Origin: Chitinophaga sp. Ak27
GTDB taxonomy: Bacteria; Bacteroidota; Bacteroidia; Chitinophagales; Chitinophagaceae
Assembly: GCF_012726295.1 (NCBI RefSeq)
Contig: NZ_JABAOB010000003.1
Span: 124,001-188,000, forward strand
Length of the DNA stretch: 64,000 bases
Reading direction: 5' to 3'
Shown: piece after piece, positions 35,392 to 43,660 of the stretch
How positions within the stretch are numbered: the first letter of the stretch is position 1
How the letters are laid out: the number at the start of each line of letters is the position of its first letter
The notes under the pieces: model-generated
What the model was told of the DNA's origin: nothing
Databases searched by the model: none
What the model saw: only the letters and a program-made list of their open reading frames with translations
Position numbers and translations under genes: made by a program

Positions 35392-38300
35392 TTATACCTC
35401 CTCCTGGCTTTCCGTTACATTAAAATCCCTGTTAAAAGAGTGCCGGTATTTTTTTACATAGTCGGAAGGATTCATTCCAAACAGTTTAACAAACTGCTCC
35501 CGGAAGTATTTAATGTCTCCGATACCTACCTGCATGGCAGCCTGGGTAATGGTGTAGTTTTCCTTGAGCAGGAAAACAGCCGCTTTCCGGAGCCGGATCG
35601 ACCGGATGAAGGAATTGATTGTTTGGCCGGAAATGGATTTTACTTTCTTATATAAGCTGGAATGACTCATGCCGATTTCCAGGGTAAACTTTTTAATGGA
35701 GAAGGTTTCATCCTCCAGGTTGGCTTCTATAATCTCTATACAGCGTTTAAGGAAATCCTGGTATTCTGCTGGTACCCTGATATTACTGTTTTTGAGCGTA
35801 ATACGGTCAAAGAAGTATTGCTGTAACAGGTTCCTGTTCTTGATAATGTTATTCACCTTGGCCATTAACAGGTCGTTGTCAAACGGCTTGGTTATATAGT
35901 CGTCGGCGCCGCCCTCCAGGCCTTTGAGGCGGGTGTCGGAGGCAGAAGAACCGGTAAGAAGGATTACCGGGATATGGCTGATGGTATCTGTTTGCTTGAT
36001 CCTGGCACATAACTCTACCCCGTCCATTCCTTCCATCTGGATATCGCTGATCACCAGGTCGGGCATATACTTCTGTACTGCCGAAAAGCCACTGGTACCG
36101 TTATCCGCCTCATATACCACAAATTTATCTTTGAATAACTGCTGGAGGTACTGCCTAATCTCGTCATGGTCATCAATCAGCAGGATCGACTTCTTTTCGG
36201 TAATGGTAGTGGTGGAAACTTCGGCATCCTGGGCAGTACTGGTATCCGGCGCTTCCAGGGTAGCATTGGAGCTGAGTTCCTCCAGGAAGGCCGATTTATA
36301 CCCGGTGCTTTCCAATAACAGGGTACCGGCAAAATGAGCGCTTCCTTTTCTCAGGGAAAGCTGGAAGGCAGTACCCTCATTTACCTTGCTCTCATAACTG
36401 ATGGCTCCATGATGCTTTTCTATAAAGTGTTTTACCAGGTAAAGCCCAATCCCGAAACCAGTTTGTAATGATTCCTTTCGATGCTGCGCCCGCTGGAATT
36501 TTTCAAAGATACGGTTGCCCACACTGTCTTCGATGCCACAGCCGCTGTCTTTGATAACAATAGTCACCCTGTCGTCCTCTCCGCTCACTTCAAAAATGAT
36601 GGTGCCATTATCCGGAGTAAACTTAAATGCATTGGAAAGTAGGTTAAAAATGGAAATTTCCAGCTTTTCGCTGTCTCCATATATTTCTATGGCCGGTGGC
36701 TGGGCCTGGAAGGTATATTGAATATTTTTAATTTTTGCCTGTTGTAAAAAGCAAAGATATACCTCATGGCAAAGGGTCACAATGTCCAGTGGCGCCACCT
36801 TCAGCTGGTCGCCTTCCTGGTCGGCCTTGCGGAATAGCAGGAGCTGGTCCACCAGGCTTAGCAGCCGCCGGGCATTGCGGTATACGACGCCCAGGTCCGC
36901 GTCATTTTTATGCTGCAGCAGTTCCTTCAGCGGATTAATAATGAGGGTGAGCGGTGTCCGGAACTCATGGGAAATGTTGGTGAAAAATGCCAGCTTCTTT
37001 TCGTTCAGCTCTTTTTCCTTTTCCTTTTCCAGGTATGCCAGCTTGATTTCATATTTCAGCCGCTCTTCCCGCGCCTTATATTGGATGTACAGGTAAATAG
37101 CGGCAAGTGTGGTAGTAATATAGAGCAGGTAGGCCCACCAGGTACGGTACCAGGGGGGCAATACCACCAGGGAAACGGTACGGATTTCCGGGCCCCAGAA
37201 GCCGTCGGCATTACTGGCCTTTATTTCAAAAGTGTACTGGCCCTCCTGGAGGTGGGTATAGTTGGCAGTCCGGGTAGCGCCTACATAATTCCAGTTGTTA
37301 TCCCAGCCCTGTAGCCGGTAAGCATAGCTGATTTTATCCGGTAGGCTGTATTCCAGTGCTACAAAATCGAAGGCGATCGTGGCTTTGTCGTAAGGGACGG
37401 TAATTTCACGCACTTCTTCCGCCCGGGTTCTGCCGGATACGTAGTTGTCCAGCGCTGTCACCGGCGTATTGTTGATTTTGATATCGGTCAGCCACACCGG
37501 TGGAATGGCCGTTTCGGCATACACGCTATCAGGGTAAAAGATATTGAACCCTTTAATGCCGCCAAAGGCAAACTCCCCTGAGCGTAGCGCCAGTGCCGCA
37601 TTGAAGCTGAATTGATTACTCTGCAATCCATCGGAGGCAGAGAAGTTGCGAAACGTTTTTCTTACCGGGTCAAATTTTGAAAGCCCATTGAAGGTGCTGA
37701 TCCAGATATTACCATTGTTGTCTTCCAGCATCCGGAGGATGGAATTACTCGGAAGCCCCTCGGTCATCGTATACCGGGTGTAGGCGCCTGTTTGCCGGTT
37801 AAAGCACAGAAGGCCACCCCCATCGGTGCCCACCCAAAAATTGCCGCGTTTATCGTGGTGAATGGAACGAACGGTATAACCAATATCAAAACGCTGGTGT
37901 TGCCGGTGAATGGTGTCTATCCTGATAAGAGATGAATAATTTCCTCCCCATAGCTGACCTTCCCGGTCCTCCGCCAGGCACTGCATGTTTACCAGGCTGC
38001 TATCGAAAAGTACAAACCGGCTTTCCTGGGGATTAAAACGATACAAGGTGCCGTTGTTGGTAGTGCTAGCCCATAGCTGTTGCCGCCGGTCTTCATATAC
38101 CAGCCACACATTGTTTTCAGCGGTATGGGTATACGGATTAAAACATATGTAATGTTCAAATTTCCCGCTGGCAGTACGATACCGGTTTACCCCGCCAAAC
38201 CAGGTAGATATCCACAAGTCGTGGTGAACGTCATGAATGATGGAGGTAATAAAATTGCTGCTGATGCCTTGTGGCTGATGTACATCGTGGCTATAAGAAC

Positions 38301-39459
38301 GAATGGCGCCGGTTTCGCGATTCCAGTATTTTAATCCGCCCCCGTCGGTGCCTATCCAGATATTTTTTGCATCTTCTTCACAAAAGGAAAAGATGAAGTT
38401 ATCAATAGCCCTGGCATCGGGATTCCTGTTCAACACATTTCGTTCAAACGGGTTACGCCTCGATTCCAGGATATTAATGCCACCGCGTAAGGTGCCTATC
38501 CATTTGCGCCCTTCGCGGTCTTCGTAAATGGAATAAACGGAGTTACTACTCAGTTGCGCAGGGCTACCCGGACTGGTAAACGAACGGGCCGGAACATCCG
38601 CGCCGGGTATCAGGTAGATGCCATTCCCGTCGGAAGCACACCAGGTGAGTCCCATTCTGTCGGTATATAACTGTACGATCTTACTATTTTCTGGTAAGGC
38701 ATTGCCCGAAAATTTTCCGGTAGCGGGAATATACCGGAATACGCCGGTATCCGTACCCAACAACAGGTTGCCGGATGGGTCCACATTGAGACAATTAGCC
38801 CGGGGGATCTCCCTGGAAATAATATGTAAGGTCTGCTGACTAGCTTCATACCTGCACAGGCCAATATTTTGTACAAATACCCAGGCCGATTTTCCTGTAA
38901 AATTTATCCCGGTTACTTCGTAGCTGGTAAGCGTAGTACCTTCGCTGAGCAAAGGTATTTGCCGGCCGTCATAGAGGTTATTGTCAAATACGAGTAAGCC
39001 GTTTTTTTCGGTGCCGATTAAGGTCAGCCCGTTTTCGTCCGACTTAATAATATGTATGTTTTCGTTGGCTTTGCGTAGCGCGCGGCTATTTGCCGGCCGG
39101 TACACAGGCATGGTGAATTTTTCGGTGGCAGGGTTAAAAACGCTGACGCCCCTCCTGCCGCCCACCCAAAGCTGGTGGTGACTGTCGTCGGCCAGGGTAT
39201 AAATACCGTTATCGGCCAGGGAGGTGCTATCTCCCACTTTGTTCCGGTAAATTTTAAACCTGTACCCGTCATACCTGTTTAGTCCATCATAAGTGCCAAA
39301 CCACATAAACCCTTTGTGGTCCTGGTATACAGAAGTGACAGCATTGTTGGATAACCCATCTTCTATACCCAGATACCTGATGGGATAACCGATGGCAAAC
39401 GTGGTACTGGCGATCACCATCAGCAATAAAATAAAGCAACATTTCCTCACATCACGCAT
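35392..39459 (-). CDS. Hybrid two-component sensor/regulator of polysaccharide use (HTCS)
   Basis: This 1355-aa protein holds a full two-component system. A signal peptide, then two seven-bladed propellers of Reg_prop repeats (LSNNAVTSVYQDHKGFMWFGT and copies) and a Y_Y_Y domain (about 690-755) form the periplasmic sensor. After one membrane helix come HisKA with His831 (NISHEFRTPLT), an ATPase (about 935-1045), a receiver with phospho-acceptor Asp1139 (ISDIQMEG) and an AraC DNA-binding domain (about 1245-1345). It senses oligosaccharide from its substrate and switches on the susC-to-GH35 genes just downstream. Start and length are normal. Confidence 0.95.
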   Translation of the reverse strand: MRDVRKCCFILLLMVIASTTFAIGYPIRYLGIEDGLSNNAVTSVYQDHKGFMWFGTYDGLNRYDGYRFKIYRNKVGDSTSLADNGIYTLADDSHHQLWVGGRRGVSVFNPATEKFTMPVYRPANSRALRKANENIHIIKSDENGLTLIGTEKNGLLVFDNNLYDGRQIPLLSEGTTLTSYEVTGINFTGKSAWVFVQNIGLCRYEASQQTLHIISREIPRANCLNVDPSGNLLLGTDTGVFRYIPATGKFSGNALPENSKIVQLYTDRMGLTWCASDGNGIYLIPGADVPARSFTSPGSPAQLSSNSVYSIYEDREGRKWIGTLRGGINILESRRNPFERNVLNRNPDARAIDNFIFSFCEEDAKNIWIGTDGGGLKYWNRETGAIRSYSHDVHQPQGISSNFITSIIHDVHHDLWISTWFGGVNRYRTASGKFEHYICFNPYTHTAENNVWLVYEDRRQQLWASTTNNGTLYRFNPQESRFVLFDSSLVNMQCLAEDREGQLWGGNYSSLIRIDTIHRQHQRFDIGYTVRSIHHDKRGNFWVGTDGGGLLCFNRQTGAYTRYTMTEGLPSNSILRMLEDNNGNIWISTFNGLSKFDPVRKTFRNFSASDGLQSNQFSFNAALALRSGEFAFGGIKGFNIFYPDSVYAETAIPPVWLTDIKINNTPVTALDNYVSGRTRAEEVREITVPYDKATIAFDFVALEYSLPDKISYAYRLQGWDNNWNYVGATRTANYTHLQEGQYTFEIKASNADGFWGPEIRTVSLVVLPPWYRTWWAYLLYITTTLAAIYLYIQYKAREERLKYEIKLAYLEKEKEKELNEKKLAFFTNISHEFRTPLTLIINPLKELLQHKNDADLGVVYRNARRLLSLVDQLLLFRKADQEGDQLKVAPLDIVTLCHEVYLCFLQQAKIKNIQYTFQAQPPAIEIYGDSEKLEISIFNLLSNAFKFTPDNGTIIFEVSGEDDRVTIVIKDSGCGIEDSVGNRIFEKFQRAQHRKESLQTGFGIGLYLVKHFIEKHHGAISYESKVNEGTAFQLSLRKGSAHFAGTLLLESTGYKSAFLEELSSNATLEAPDTSTAQDAEVSTTTITEKKSILLIDDHDEIRQYLQQLFKDKFVVYEADNGTSGFSAVQKYMPDLVISDIQMEGMDGVELCARIKQTDTISHIPVILLTGSSASDTRLKGLEGGADDYITKPFDNDLLMAKVNNIIKNRNLLQQYFFDRITLKNSNIRVPAEYQDFLKRCIEIIEANLEDETFSIKKFTLEIGMSHSSLYKKVKSISGQTINSFIRSIRLRKAAVFLLKENYTITQAAMQVGIGDIKYFREQFVKLFGMNPSDYVKKYRHSFNRDFNVTESQEEV

Positions 39460-39546
39460 AGGCTTATTTTAACGGCCATAAAGCTATTGAAAAAGACAGG
39501 GATTTTTTTGATTTTAACCGCAAAATTTGAATGAAACCAGCTACCC

Positions 39547-39792
39547 ATGCCAGTACAACAAGCCGCGCAACGCGGCGCCCGGCAGTACCAGCATCAGTAC
39601 CGGCAGCTGATGCTCCAACTATGGGAAGCGTACAACCGCCAGCTGGCGGCTATTGTACAGGTGATCCCGGAAGATGATTTACTGAAATGCTGCAAGTATG
39701 CAGATGGTACGGTGTTACCATTACAGTTTTTAATAGAAGACTATGTACATCACTTGGAGCACCATCTGCAACAAATGCTGGGAACTTACTAA
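39547..39792 (+). pseudogene. C-terminal remnant of a DinB-type protein
   Basis: The 81-residue frame matches the last third of DinB/DfsB proteins: YRQLMLQLWEAYNRQLAAIVQVIPED and LQFLIEDYVHHLEHHLQQML, the last carrying the helix with the metal-binding His pattern. Full DinB proteins are about 150-170 aa; an in-frame stop (39532-39534) shortly upstream and the regulator's promoter region leave no room for the missing part. It overlaps the end of the next gene by 4 bp. Probably not functional. Confidence 0.65.
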
Positions 39793-40328
39793 CTCAGTTC
39801 AGCGATAGTAGTATTCATACGTTTTACCCGCGCTGCCCATACTCTCCATAGCAGGTAACCCTGTACGCAAAGAATGCCGGCAATGGCCGCCAATGCAGTA
39901 TAACGGGCATTGTTCCATTGAATACCTGTGCCCAGGAAAAAGGAAAATATACCTGCCATCGCCAGTATTTTGGAAGAGATGGAGACCACTGCGTATTGCT
40001 TTATTTGCAACGATTTCTTCCGCAGGTTATCCAATAAATTTTCCCCCAATACAGGACGTTTAGATAGCGTATAGCCGACGGCGTTATGTATCAAAAGAAG
40101 CAGCATCGCCGCTACCAGCAATAAATTCAGGGAAAGTGGCTTTTTGTTGCCATCAAAGAAATCGTAGTATACCAGCAGGAAGGCGCTATAGCTCACTATT
40201 TCTATGGTGAGTTGCTTACGGATACTCATGAGCACCGGGGATGTTTTCTTTTCAGCCAGTGCCTGTATTTCCAGGATGTTTTTTTGGGGAGTGGGTGTAT
40301 TATCCCAGTAAGATTTAATGTGATCCAT
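39789..40328 (-). CDS. Membrane protein encoded with the ECF sigma factor
   Basis: This 179-aa protein has four predicted membrane helices (about 46-63, 67-85, 116-134, 138-156) and a soluble N-terminal stretch of about 42 residues (WDNTPTPQKNILEIQALAEKKTS). Its gene starts 4 bp after the sigma factor gene's stop, which is the usual position of an anti-sigma factor. No zinc anti-sigma motif (HxxxCxxC) is visible, so the role is inferred from position; the N-terminal tail could hold the sigma factor. No named family is recognised. Confidence 0.55.
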   Translation of the reverse strand: MDHIKSYWDNTPTPQKNILEIQALAEKKTSPVLMSIRKQLTIEIVSYSAFLLVYYDFFDGNKKPLSLNLLLVAAMLLLLIHNAVGYTLSKRPVLGENLLDNLRKKSLQIKQYAVVSISSKILAMAGIFSFFLGTGIQWNNARYTALAAIAGILCVQGYLLWRVWAARVKRMNTTIAELS

Positions 40329-40332
40329 ATGT

Positions 40333-40803
40333 TTATAAGTTTAAAATGCTTTTGATTTTGTTTTTGATGCGGTTCAGCTTTACACCTACATAGTTCTCTT
40401 CTATTCCGATAACACCGGCAATTTCCTGGTAGCTCATATCTTCCAGGTACAGGGCGATAATAGCCTTTTCTGCGTCGCTGAGTTGTTTGAGCGCCGCAAA
40501 GAACAATTCCTGTTGTTCGTTATCCCTATGATCAGGCTGGGCTATTTCGGGGAGGGTATCGGTATAGGTAACGGGCAGGCTTTTCTTCCGGAAGCTGGCC
40601 AACGCTGTATTCAGGGCAATACGGTATATCCAGGTGCTGATTTTGGCATTGCCCTGAAACGAGGGAAACGATTTCCATAATTGGTAAATCATCTCCTGGA
40701 AAAGGTCTTCCCGGTCTTCCGGCGTATCCCGGTACAGGCGGCAAAGCTTATGCAGCATTCCCTGGTGTTGCGTAATAGCGGCAAGAAAGGCCTGTTTATC
40801 CAT
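40333..40803 (-). CDS. ECF-type RNA polymerase sigma factor
   Basis: This 156-aa protein has sigma-70 region 2 (about 20-88, DLFQEMIYQLWKSFPSFQ with TWIYRIALNTAL) and region 4 (about 98-152, LSDAEKAIIALYLEDMSYQEIAGVIGI). That two-domain layout and size are those of an extracytoplasmic-function sigma factor, which directs RNA polymerase to stress or envelope genes. It is cotranscribed with a membrane protein that may restrain it. No target promoter is recognised in the window. Confidence 0.9.
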   Translation of the reverse strand: MDKQAFLAAITQHQGMLHKLCRLYRDTPEDREDLFQEMIYQLWKSFPSFQGNAKISTWIYRIALNTALASFRKKSLPVTYTDTLPEIAQPDHRDNEQQELFFAALKQLSDAEKAIIALYLEDMSYQEIAGVIGIEENYVGVKLNRIKNKIKSILNL

Positions 40804-40853
40804 GAAACTGATTTTATGGAATTAGTTGCAGTCCGGGTTAAAAACTTACAGTC

Positions 40854-41381
40854 TCACCAAATTACTTTATTCACCGTAGCCCAGTTGCGGGTGGTGCAGG
40901 GTACTCCCAGCTTTTTCTCCAGCCGGACTACTACATCAAGTGGCTTTGTTTCCAGGTCTTTCCGGATCATAGTATATACTTCGGTGCCCTGCATGTGAAG
41001 CGTTTCGGCAGCCGATTGCAGCGAGGCGATGACGGCCGTTGCATGTGGGCCCGCCGGCGCCGACAGGAACGTGATGTATACCTGTACTTTTTTATCGGGC
41101 ACTATGCCGGGGAAAGGGGTTTGGGCCACTACCGCCTCCAGCTCGGTTACCGACCGTATAACAACCGGCACTTCAAAACCGTAGGTACGAAGCAGTAGTT
41201 GCTCCATTTTTTTGGATATGGCAGCTGCCTGGCCGTTGGCGGTAAACATAATATTACCGCTTTGAATATAGGTGCTAACATTTTTATAGCCCGCAGTGGT
41301 GAGCTGTTGGCGTAGATCTTCCATTTTAATGATACGCTTGCCTACGTTAACGGCCCTTAAAAATGCGACATACCTGGTCAT
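40854..41381 (-). CDS. DUF1697 family protein
   Basis: From the ATG at 41379-41381 (175 aa) it begins MTRYVAFLRAVNVGKRIIKMEDLRQ, the opening of DUF1697, a family of unknown function common across bacteria. STYIQSGNIMFTA near residues 38-50 and VYTMIRKDLETKPLDVVVRLEKKLG in the second half are also typical, and it ends with the usual ATxRNWxTVNK motif. An ATG 14 codons earlier exists but precedes the family start. It is divergent from and 37 bp away from the SMI1-like gene. Confidence 0.85.
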   Translation of the reverse strand: MTRYVAFLRAVNVGKRIIKMEDLRQQLTTAGYKNVSTYIQSGNIMFTANGQAAAISKKMEQLLLRTYGFEVPVVIRSVTELEAVVAQTPFPGIVPDKKVQVYITFLSAPAGPHATAVIASLQSAAETLHMQGTEVYTMIRKDLETKPLDVVVRLEKKLGVPCTTRNWATVNKVIW

Positions 41382-41417
41382 ATGGTTTTCAACTTTACTT
41401 TGTAAGTTTGTTGCATC

Positions 41418-42092
41418 ATGCACTATCTACAAATCATTCGTAAGTTATATAACTTACCGGAAGCCGGCAACCACGGTTATCCTGAATCCGCACTGGCAGC
41501 CCTGGAAGAACGTTTACAGATCCGTATCCCGGCTACCCTCCGGGAATATTATCTCTCCCTGGGTGCTAACAGGCAAATCAACGATAGCTTTAACCGCCTG
41601 ACTGCCTTTAACGAAATGGGTTTTTCGGAAGATGACCACCTGGTATTTTATGAAGAAAACCAGGGCGTGGTGCTATGGGGATTGTCTAAAGCGGAACTGG
41701 CGGCCGGTAATCCACCGGTATATGGCACGTACGACAGTGCGCGGAAAGACTGGTTCGTGGATTCGGATACGACCGAAAATTTCCTGCTGTCGATGGCCTG
41801 GTGGAATGGCGCTTTAGGGGGACTTACCCACACGGCTTTTACCGACCTGGAAGAAGACCTTACCGCGAAGCACCTGGCGGCGGTAACCGGCAACTGGCAG
41901 GAGCAGACAGGGATTTCCCACCAGCTGCTGCGCTTCTTCACCAACGATTATGAAGATATTCTTGTATTCACCACTGAACAGGATGGTACGGTAAACGGGA
42001 TCTACGCAGGTACCAACAATGAACAGCGGTATCATCATATACTGCACACCCTTCACCTGGAATGGTGCTATCGTACCGACCGGGATGGGTAA
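41418..42092 (+). CDS. SMI1/KNR4 (SUKH) family protein
   Basis: This 224-aa protein shows the SUKH fold start: LAALEERLQIRIPATLREYYLSLGAN (about 27-52), then FYEENQGVVLWGL and FLLSMAWWNGAL. In many bacteria SUKH proteins are immunity proteins against secreted toxins, but single copies with no toxin nearby, as here, may have other roles. No toxin or secretion gene is seen within the window. Its end overlaps the convergent DUF4184 gene by 25 bp. Confidence 0.78.
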   Translation: MHYLQIIRKLYNLPEAGNHGYPESALAALEERLQIRIPATLREYYLSLGANRQINDSFNRLTAFNEMGFSEDDHLVFYEENQGVVLWGLSKAELAAGNPPVYGTYDSARKDWFVDSDTTENFLLSMAWWNGALGGLTHTAFTDLEEDLTAKHLAAVTGNWQEQTGISHQLLRFFTNDYEDILVFTTEQDGTVNGIYAGTNNEQRYHHILHTLHLEWCYRTDRDG

Positions 42093-42823
42093 ATAAGGCG
42101 GCTATACAGCCATACGGCGCCCACCAGTCCATAGAAAACGCCGCCTAATACAGTGGCCAGGTAATCGAGCCGGTAACAGTAAATATAATGCAGGTGTTCA
42201 TTGGTCACCAGTACGATGGTGGTCAACAAACCTACTGCTAACCAGAAGCCGGCAATTTGCGGCCAACTGGCGGTATCAGTATACGGTTCCGGTGATATTT
42301 TCAGGAAAACGAGCAGCAATATCAGCAAGCCAGCAAAGGAAGTAAGGTATTGCATGCCATACCAGGTTTGGATAGCATGGCCGGCTACGGTAATATTTTG
42401 TTGAAGAAAAGGCCACAGCTGCACAAAAAATCCATGTTCATGGGTAAAGGCATCGAGGAAAAAATGAGTCAATACCCCCAGTATAATAGAATAGATCACT
42501 ACAAAATAATGTTGCCGGAAATAGCGGTGCCAGTTGAACCCCTGGAAGGGCTGCAATCTTCCGCTGACCCATTGAGGCAGGTAAGGCAGTAATACCGGTT
42601 TGACTCTGTGATGATACAGGTATGACAGCAGCAGTGCTAACGGTATATCATATACGAAAATTCCCCACCATAGATGTCCCAGGTTAAAATAGGGATTGAG
42701 AAAAATAAAATATAAAAAATCCGGTACCATACTGCCGACAATTAAACCGGTAGCAGACAAGTATTTGCGGGGGGCATAGGTAAGTGGGGCTACTATCGCC
42801 GCATGTGATATCGTAAAAGGCAT
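42068..42823 (-). CDS. DUF4184 family membrane protein
   Basis: This 251-aa protein has the DUF4184 start MPFTISHAAIVAPLTYAP and about seven membrane helices; GSMVPDFLYFI and the His-rich stretch FLDAFTHEHGFF in the middle are family marks. The family role is unknown; conserved His and Asp residues hint at a metal-dependent membrane enzyme, as in related integral membrane hydrolases. It overlaps the SMI1-like gene tail-to-tail, so their transcripts could pair, but no regulation is shown. Confidence 0.82.
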   Translation of the reverse strand: MPFTISHAAIVAPLTYAPRKYLSATGLIVGSMVPDFLYFIFLNPYFNLGHLWWGIFVYDIPLALLLSYLYHHRVKPVLLPYLPQWVSGRLQPFQGFNWHRYFRQHYFVVIYSIILGVLTHFFLDAFTHEHGFFVQLWPFLQQNITVAGHAIQTWYGMQYLTSFAGLLILLLVFLKISPEPYTDTASWPQIAGFWLAVGLLTTIVLVTNEHLHYIYCYRLDYLATVLGGVFYGLVGAVWLYSRLIYPSRSVR

Positions 42824-42992
42824 CTTTAATGGTAATTGGATATAAATTTAATTAAACTACAATAAATAATCGCCGCATGATAAAGAAATGTTAATGTTAC
42901 AATTGTCCATCATTTTCTGTAAAATGTCCAACGTTTTCCATGTGATAACACGTATTTTTAGTTAGTCTTTGAAAACATAAAAACAATGTGCT

Positions 42993-43520
42993 ATGACAAA
43001 ATGGAAAATTGATGAATCACACAGCGAAATAGGATTCAAAGTTAAACACCTCATGATTACAAACGTGAGTGGATATTTTACCCGTTTTACCGGAAACATG
43101 CTAACCAACAGTGATGACTTTCACGATGCTACTATTTCTTTCGAAGCGGCGGCAGATAGTATTGACACGCAAAACAGGCAAAGGGACGAGCACCTGAAGA
43201 ACGGCGATTTCTTTGATGCGGCCAATCATCCAAAGATCAGCTTCGTTTCCAAAAAAGTAAAAAAGGTAGACGACGAGCAATATAAACTGTTGGGTGAGCT
43301 CACCATTAAAGGGGAAACCCATCCCATTGAACTGGACGTAGTACATGCAGGAACGACCGTAGATCCGTATGGTCAAACCAAAGCAGGTTTTGCACTCAAA
43401 GGCCGCCTTCACCGGGCTGATTATGGCCTTCGTTGGAATGCTACCACTGAAGCCGGCGGTATTGTACTCAGCGATGAAGTGAAGTTGAATATGGAAGTGC
43501 AGTTAATTAAGGAAGCATAA
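42993..43520 (+). CDS. YceI family protein (cytosolic)
   Basis: This 175-aa protein is a YceI lipocalin-like barrel: WKIDESHSEIGFKVKHLMITNVSGYFTRF at the start, AADSIDTQNRQRDEHLKNGDFFDAANHPKISF and the end SDEVKLNMEVQLIKEA. YceI proteins bind isoprenoid lipids or related molecules. Unlike the second YceI in this window (45087-45674), it has no signal peptide, so it works in the cytosol. Its stop codon touches the long inverted repeat that precedes the helicase gene. Confidence 0.9.
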   Translation: MTKWKIDESHSEIGFKVKHLMITNVSGYFTRFTGNMLTNSDDFHDATISFEAAADSIDTQNRQRDEHLKNGDFFDAANHPKISFVSKKVKKVDDEQYKLLGELTIKGETHPIELDVVHAGTTVDPYGQTKAGFALKGRLHRADYGLRWNATTEAGGIVLSDEVKLNMEVQLIKEA

Positions 43521-43627
43521 AGCGAAAAGCATAAAGCAAAAAGCTATTATGGAGATTGATAAAAGCGATTTTTACATATTCGCTAAGCGCAATCTCCATA
43601 ATAGCTTTTTGCTTTATGCTTTCCGCT
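43521..43627. repeat. Long inverted repeat (38-bp arms) between yceI and the helicase gene
   Basis: Arms 43521-43558 and 43590-43627 pair with a single mismatch; the arm reads AGCGAAAAGCATAAAGCAAA and continues AAGCTATTATGGAGATTG. The 31-nt loop carries its own small stem (AGCGA/TCGCT). Such a structure is far longer than a normal terminator and looks like a genomic palindromic element. It could still stop yceI transcription. Copies elsewhere in the genome would be needed to call it a mobile repeat. Confidence 0.7.
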
Positions 43628-43647
43628 TTTAGCTCTTTTCTTTATCC

Positions 43648-43655
43648 TATCTTTG
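43648..43655 (+). promoter_or_regulatory. -7 box of the helicase gene (TATCTTTG), close to the start codon
   Basis: TATCTTTG fits TAnnTTTG exactly but ends only 5 bp before the ATG at 43661. With the usual start about 7 bp past the box, the transcript would begin at or within the start codon. This supports the 43661 start and suggests a leaderless message or a second promoter inside the repeat. Confidence 0.5.
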
Positions 43656-43660
43656 TACCC

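Noticed and set aside
42068-42092. Overlap of the SMI1-like and DUF4184 genes as a possible mis-called end
   Set aside because: Both frames keep family-typical sequence up to their stops; a 25-bp tail-to-tail overlap is normal.
41418-42092. SUKH protein as part of a toxin-immunity locus
   Set aside because: No polymorphic toxin, secretion gene or further immunity gene is nearby, so the system cannot be supported.
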